Assembly: GCA_017473225.1 (NCBI GenBank)
Contig: JAFUMG010000040.1
Span: 1-43,037 of the forward strand
Direction: 5' to 3'
Length of the DNA: 43,037 bases
DNA from: Oscillospiraceae bacterium
Lineage (GTDB): Bacteria; Bacillota; Clostridia; Oscillospirales; Oscillospiraceae
The stretch's first letter is position 1; each line of letters starts with the position of its first letter. The notes below the pieces were generated by a model. The model did no database searches. It saw nothing but the letters and a program-made list of their open reading frames with translations, and had not been told where the DNA came from. Below are positions 40,447 to 43,037 of this stretch, one piece after another. The position numbers and the translations under genes were made by a program.

Positions 40447-40830
40447 TTATTCCCGAATCACGATCCCCAGCTGTCCGGCCTGGGTGGCCAGGAACGCGTC
40501 CTTCAGCTTCGCCATGTAGGCGAAGGGCTCCTCCGGGTAGATGGGGACAAATTTCCCCTCCACCGCTTCGTGCTTCGGCTGGACGAGAAATTCCGGCACT
40601 CCCTCCCCCAGGCGCTTGCAGGGGAGCTTCTTCTCCAGGCCGAACTGCCCGTCCATCGGTACGAGAATGCCGAGATTTTCCTCATTCCCTCCGCACCGGA
40701 CCGTCAGCCGGCAGACCACATCCCCGCTCAGGCGGCACCGGCAGGAAAAATGCCAGTACAGTCCCTCCCGCCGGACAGTCACCTGCCCCGCGGGCTTTGT
40801 CCCGATCAAAAGCTCATAGCTTCCTTCCAT
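40447..40830 (-). CDS. Hypothetical protein
   Basis: 127 aa, no family recognised. Cytoplasmic, beta-rich (YELLIGTKPAGQVTVRREGL, YWHFSCRCRL), with four cysteines in the first half. GGGGTG 7 nt from the ATG, but this site is inside the 3' arm of the terminator hairpin that follows mazF, so its translation may depend on hairpin opening or a separate start site. Cys-rich N-terminal part could bind metal. Confidence 0.7.
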   Translation of the reverse strand: MEGSYELLIGTKPAGQVTVRREGLYWHFSCRCRLSGDVVCRLTVRCGGNEENLGILVPMDGQFGLEKKLPCKRLGEGVPEFLVQPKHEAVEGKFVPIYPEEPFAYMAKLKDAFLATQAGQLGIVIRE

Positions 40831-40869
40831 AAAAAATCACCCCTTGCCAAAGCTTATGCGGCAAGGGGT
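40831..40869 (-). terminator. Terminator after mazF overlapping the next ribosome site
   Basis: ACCCCTTGCC / GGCAAGGGGT, 11-nt loop, then GATTTTTT on the minus strand. The ATG of the 127-aa gene follows the T tract directly. Confidence 0.85.
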
Positions 40870-40890
40870 CTTCATTTTCCATATTCGTGT

Positions 40891-41256
40891 TTAGGTGATC
40901 CTTCCGCCCGGCAGGCCGAAGCTGACAGCGATGGCATCGTCCACCATGGACATCTGCTTTTCGTCCAGCCGGCCCATGTGCTCCCGCAGGCGCTTCTTGT
41001 CGATGGTGCGGATCTGCTCCAGCAGGATGACGGAATCCTTGCTTAGGCCCACGCTTCCGCCCGCGATGTTGATATGTGTGGGGAGCCGGGCCTTTCCCGT
41101 CTGGCTGGTGATGGCGGCGGCGATGACCGTCGGAGAATGGCGGTTGCCCGTATCGTTCTGGACAATGAGCACCGGCCGGGTACCGCCCTGCTCACTGCCC
41201 ACCACCGGGGACAGGTCCGCATAGAAAATATCGCCCCGTTTTACTGATGCTTCCAT
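40891..41256 (-). CDS. mazF: MazF/PemK family endoribonuclease (NdoA-like)
   Basis: 121 aa from ATG 41256; a GTG at 41265 is too close to GGAG. SH3-like PemK fold: [66 protein letters not shown]. All match the Firmicute EndoA type, including the Arg and Thr/Ser active-site residues. Cleaves mRNA at a short sequence. No antitoxin ORF lies next to it on either side. The usual place upstream is a lipoprotein gene with a 143-nt gap holding no ORF. Confidence 0.93.
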   Translation of the reverse strand: MEASVKRGDIFYADLSPVVGSEQGGTRPVLIVQNDTGNRHSPTVIAAAITSQTGKARLPTHINIAGGSVGLSKDSVILLEQIRTIDKKRLREHMGRLDEKQMSMVDDAIAVSFGLPGGRIT

Positions 41257-41399
41257 GTGTTTCACACTCCGTAGCTTATCTTCCTGCGCTACCGGATCTC
41301 TTTCCTTATGTAACGCAGCTTATCCCTATTCTCCCACGCCCAAAGGAAAAATATACGGTGCACAGGGCAATAAATCCTATGCCGGAATTCCCCGGAATG

Positions 41400-41960
41400 C
41401 TACTGAATTATGAAATTTGTGACCTCCATCGTCACGATCCGACGGCCGTCGTAGCTGATCTCCGCCCGGACCGGCAGGTCCTCCCCATCCAGCCAGATAT
41501 CCAGATGGAGGGCGTCCTCCTCGTAGCTGTCGTCGATCTCCAGATGCAGCAGCTCCTCTTCCACCACACAGTCCGTCAGATAGCCCCCCAGCAACGTCTT
41601 CACCAGGATCCAGGGACCGCTGACCGGGGTCACCTGCCCGTCCGCCAGCAGCTCGAAGCTCAGCGCCGTGTCATCGAAGGTCAGCTTGCCGCCCCCGGCG
41701 GAAACGCTCCCGGTGATGCCCGCGATGGTCTCCGGCTCCGTAACGGTGAAGCTGACATTTCCGTCGTTATCCCCGGTGCAGCTCATGGCAAAGCTGTAGA
41801 GCTTGTCCCCATAGTCCGCCGTGACCGCCGCGTCGAAGCTGTAGCCCAGGCTTCCCAGGAGCTTCGCCCGGAGGCCCATGGCCCGGTCGATCTCGCCCCG
41901 CTTCCCGGTGCAGCCGGTCAGAAGCGCCACGCACAGCAGCGCGGCCAGCACTTTTTTCAA
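41400..41960 (-). CDS. Lipoprotein, LolA-like fold suspected
   Basis: 186 aa from a TTG at 41960 (GGGCGGG about 6-9 nt upstream); no ATG is nearby. Signal peptide MKKVLAALLCVALLTGC ends in a lipobox. The mature part is beta-rich (YSFAMSCTGDNDGNVSFTV, LTFDDTALSFELLADG, LPVRAEISYDGRRIVTMEV), like LolA/DUF4292-type lipoproteins. Membrane-anchored outside. 12 nt after nnrD and cotranscribed with it. Confidence 0.8.
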   Translation of the reverse strand: MKKVLAALLCVALLTGCTGKRGEIDRAMGLRAKLLGSLGYSFDAAVTADYGDKLYSFAMSCTGDNDGNVSFTVTEPETIAGITGSVSAGGGKLTFDDTALSFELLADGQVTPVSGPWILVKTLLGGYLTDCVVEEELLHLEIDDSYEEDALHLDIWLDGEDLPVRAEISYDGRRIVTMEVTNFIIQ

Positions 41961-41972
41961 TTCGATCCCGCC

Positions 41973-42815
41973 CTATTTCAGTAGTCGCGGCAGCGCCTCC
42001 ACCATATCCGAAGGCAGCATCCCATACTGTCCCCGCTCACCGGCGCACAGATCCCCCGCCGCCCCATGGAGCCAAGCACCGCAGGCGGCCGCTTCCAGCG
42101 GCGCGATCCCCTGCCCCAGCAGGCTGACGATGATCCCCGCCAGCACATCTCCGCTGCCGCCGACGGCCATGCCGGGATTGCCGGTATGGTTCAGATAGTC
42201 GGTCTCACCGTCGGTGATCACCGTCTCGTGGCCCTTGAGCAGCATGACGCAGCCCAGGTCCTTCGCCAGCGCCCTGGCCGCCCCGGCCCGGTCACCGCCG
42301 ATCACACCGCCCAGCCGGGCAAATTCTCCGTCGTGGGGCGTCAGGATGGTGGGAGCAGTCCTTCCGCGCAGTATATCTTTATGCCCGGCGGCCACATTTA
42401 TACCGTCCGCGTCCAGAACCACCGGTCCTTCAAAATGCTCCAGCACCGCTTTTGTAACCGCCAGGGTCCCCTCGGACTGGCCCAGACCGGGGCCGATGAG
42501 CACCGCGTCCAGCTTCGGCAGGCGTTCCAGGATCTCCGGGATCGCTTCGGCGCTGAGCCTGCCGCCCTCGTCAGGAAGCGGAAAGACCACAGGCTCCGTC
42601 AGTTTCACCGCCTCGATGGCGTAGATGCTCTCTGGCACCCCCAAAAACACCAGCCCCGCGCCGCTGCGCAGGGCTCCCATGGCAGAAAGGGCCGCCGCGC
42701 CGGTATAGCCCCGGGATCCGCACAGCAGCAGGATCTTTCCAAAATCTCCCTTATGGGCAAAGGGATCCCGGTCCGGGAGGATGGTTAATACCTTTTCGTG
42801 ATTCAGTTCTTTCAT
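41973..42815 (-). CDS. nnrD: ADP-dependent (S)-NAD(P)H-hydrate dehydratase
   Basis: 280 aa from ATG 42815, with AAGGAG 8 nt upstream; a GTG start at 42824 is less likely. Ribokinase-like fold: AHKGDFGKILLLCGSRGYTGAA, LIGPGLG, DADGIN, LTPHDGEFARL and GNPGMAVGGSGDVLAGII. It dehydrates damaged NAD(P)H hydrates using ADP. The epimerase half (NnrE) is not fused here. Start of a leftward run nnrD, lipoprotein, mazF. Confidence 0.94.
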   Translation of the reverse strand: MKELNHEKVLTILPDRDPFAHKGDFGKILLLCGSRGYTGAAALSAMGALRSGAGLVFLGVPESIYAIEAVKLTEPVVFPLPDEGGRLSAEAIPEILERLPKLDAVLIGPGLGQSEGTLAVTKAVLEHFEGPVVLDADGINVAAGHKDILRGRTAPTILTPHDGEFARLGGVIGGDRAGAARALAKDLGCVMLLKGHETVITDGETDYLNHTGNPGMAVGGSGDVLAGIIVSLLGQGIAPLEAAACGAWLHGAAGDLCAGERGQYGMLPSDMVEALPRLLK

Positions 42816-42912
42816 GGAAACCACTCCTTCTGTCTGTTAAAATAACCATATCATAAGCGCATTTTCCAGTCAAGGGGATTCAAATTGTAGTTTATAGTGC
42901 TGTTCACAAACC

Positions 42913-43037
42913 CACTTGGCTCTCCCTCTGGGAGAGCTGGCACGCCGAAGGCGTGACTCTGCGCCCGCAGGCGCGTTTCGGAGCGCAACCGCCCGAAGGG
43001 CGGCTCTTAGCGCGGAGATGAGAGGGCCCTCTCCGCC
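42913..43037. repeat. Hairpin-rich intergenic repeat, cut by the window edge
   Basis: Palindromes include GCTCTCCC / GGGAGAGC, CACGCC / GGCGTG, GCGC blocks, and GCCGCCC-type GAAGGGCGG pairs. No ORF. Resembles the style of the repeat at 2876-2999 and is common in related genomes (recollection). Confidence 0.5.

Noticed and set aside
1..43037. CRISPR array or rRNA
   Set aside because: No regularly spaced identical repeats with unique spacers and no rRNA-like sequence seen; only hairpin repeats and tRNAs.

Overview
The window looks like a chromosomal segment of a gut Clostridia of the Oscillospiraceae type. The evidence is the high-GC protein-coding DNA (by eye well above 50%), gene content such as a class I two-subunit fumarase, malic enzyme, heterodimeric ABC exporter, GerMN lipoprotein and NnrD, strong AGGAGG-type ribosome binding sites, and dispersed hairpin repeats. 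No species is claimed.

Layout. 1-2.8 kb: a leftward fumarase alpha/beta and malic enzyme operon (fumarate to malate to pyruvate). 3.06-4.66 kb: an IS110-family insertion sequence with a long structured non-coding left end, a candidate bridge RNA. 4.7-6.4 kb: a small hypothetical gene and an unusual nucleotidase/guanylate-kinase fusion, followed by a ~250 bp imperfect palindrome. 6.7-15.8 kb: a leftward cluster of eight genes around a Desulfovibrio-type Mop aldehyde oxidoreductase, with a radical SAM protein, SAM methyltransferase, C-GCAxxG-C-C protein, rubredoxin-like CxxC protein, large FAD/Fe-S protein and an AMP-dependent CoA ligase. The cluster matches the uncharacterised DVU_1553-1559 set.

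16.2-17.8 kb: a MATE efflux pump behind a purine (guanine-class) riboswitch and an intrinsic terminator arranged as an ON switch. 17.9-18.8 kb: a Fic toxin with a small VbhA-like antitoxin. 18.9-21.1 kb: six tRNA genes (three Leu-CAG, Ser-GCU, Ser-GGA, Ser-UGA) with two multi-hairpin repeats downstream of the last. 21.1-27.3 kb: a hypoxanthine/uracil DNA glycosylase, a small membrane protein, an ABC-F protein and a heterodimeric ABC exporter.

27.385-33.551 kb: a 6.1 kb integrative element in the 3' end of tRNA-Thr(CGU), bounded by 47-bp direct repeats. It carries a tyrosine integrase, a sigma-70-like factor, an HTH protein, a ribbon-helix-helix plus PBECR-type nuclease pair, several small ORFs (one frameshifted) and a dense set of promoters, operators and hairpins. 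No conjugation, replication or capsid genes were seen.

33.6-43.0 kb: housekeeping genes. They include a TlpA-like lipoprotein, family 4 uracil-DNA glycosylase, a D,D-carboxypeptidase-like protein lacking its catalytic motifs, a ComEA-like HhH protein with a two-component system and GerMN lipoprotein, exonuclease III, a MazF endoribonuclease without an adjacent antitoxin, a lipoprotein and NnrD.
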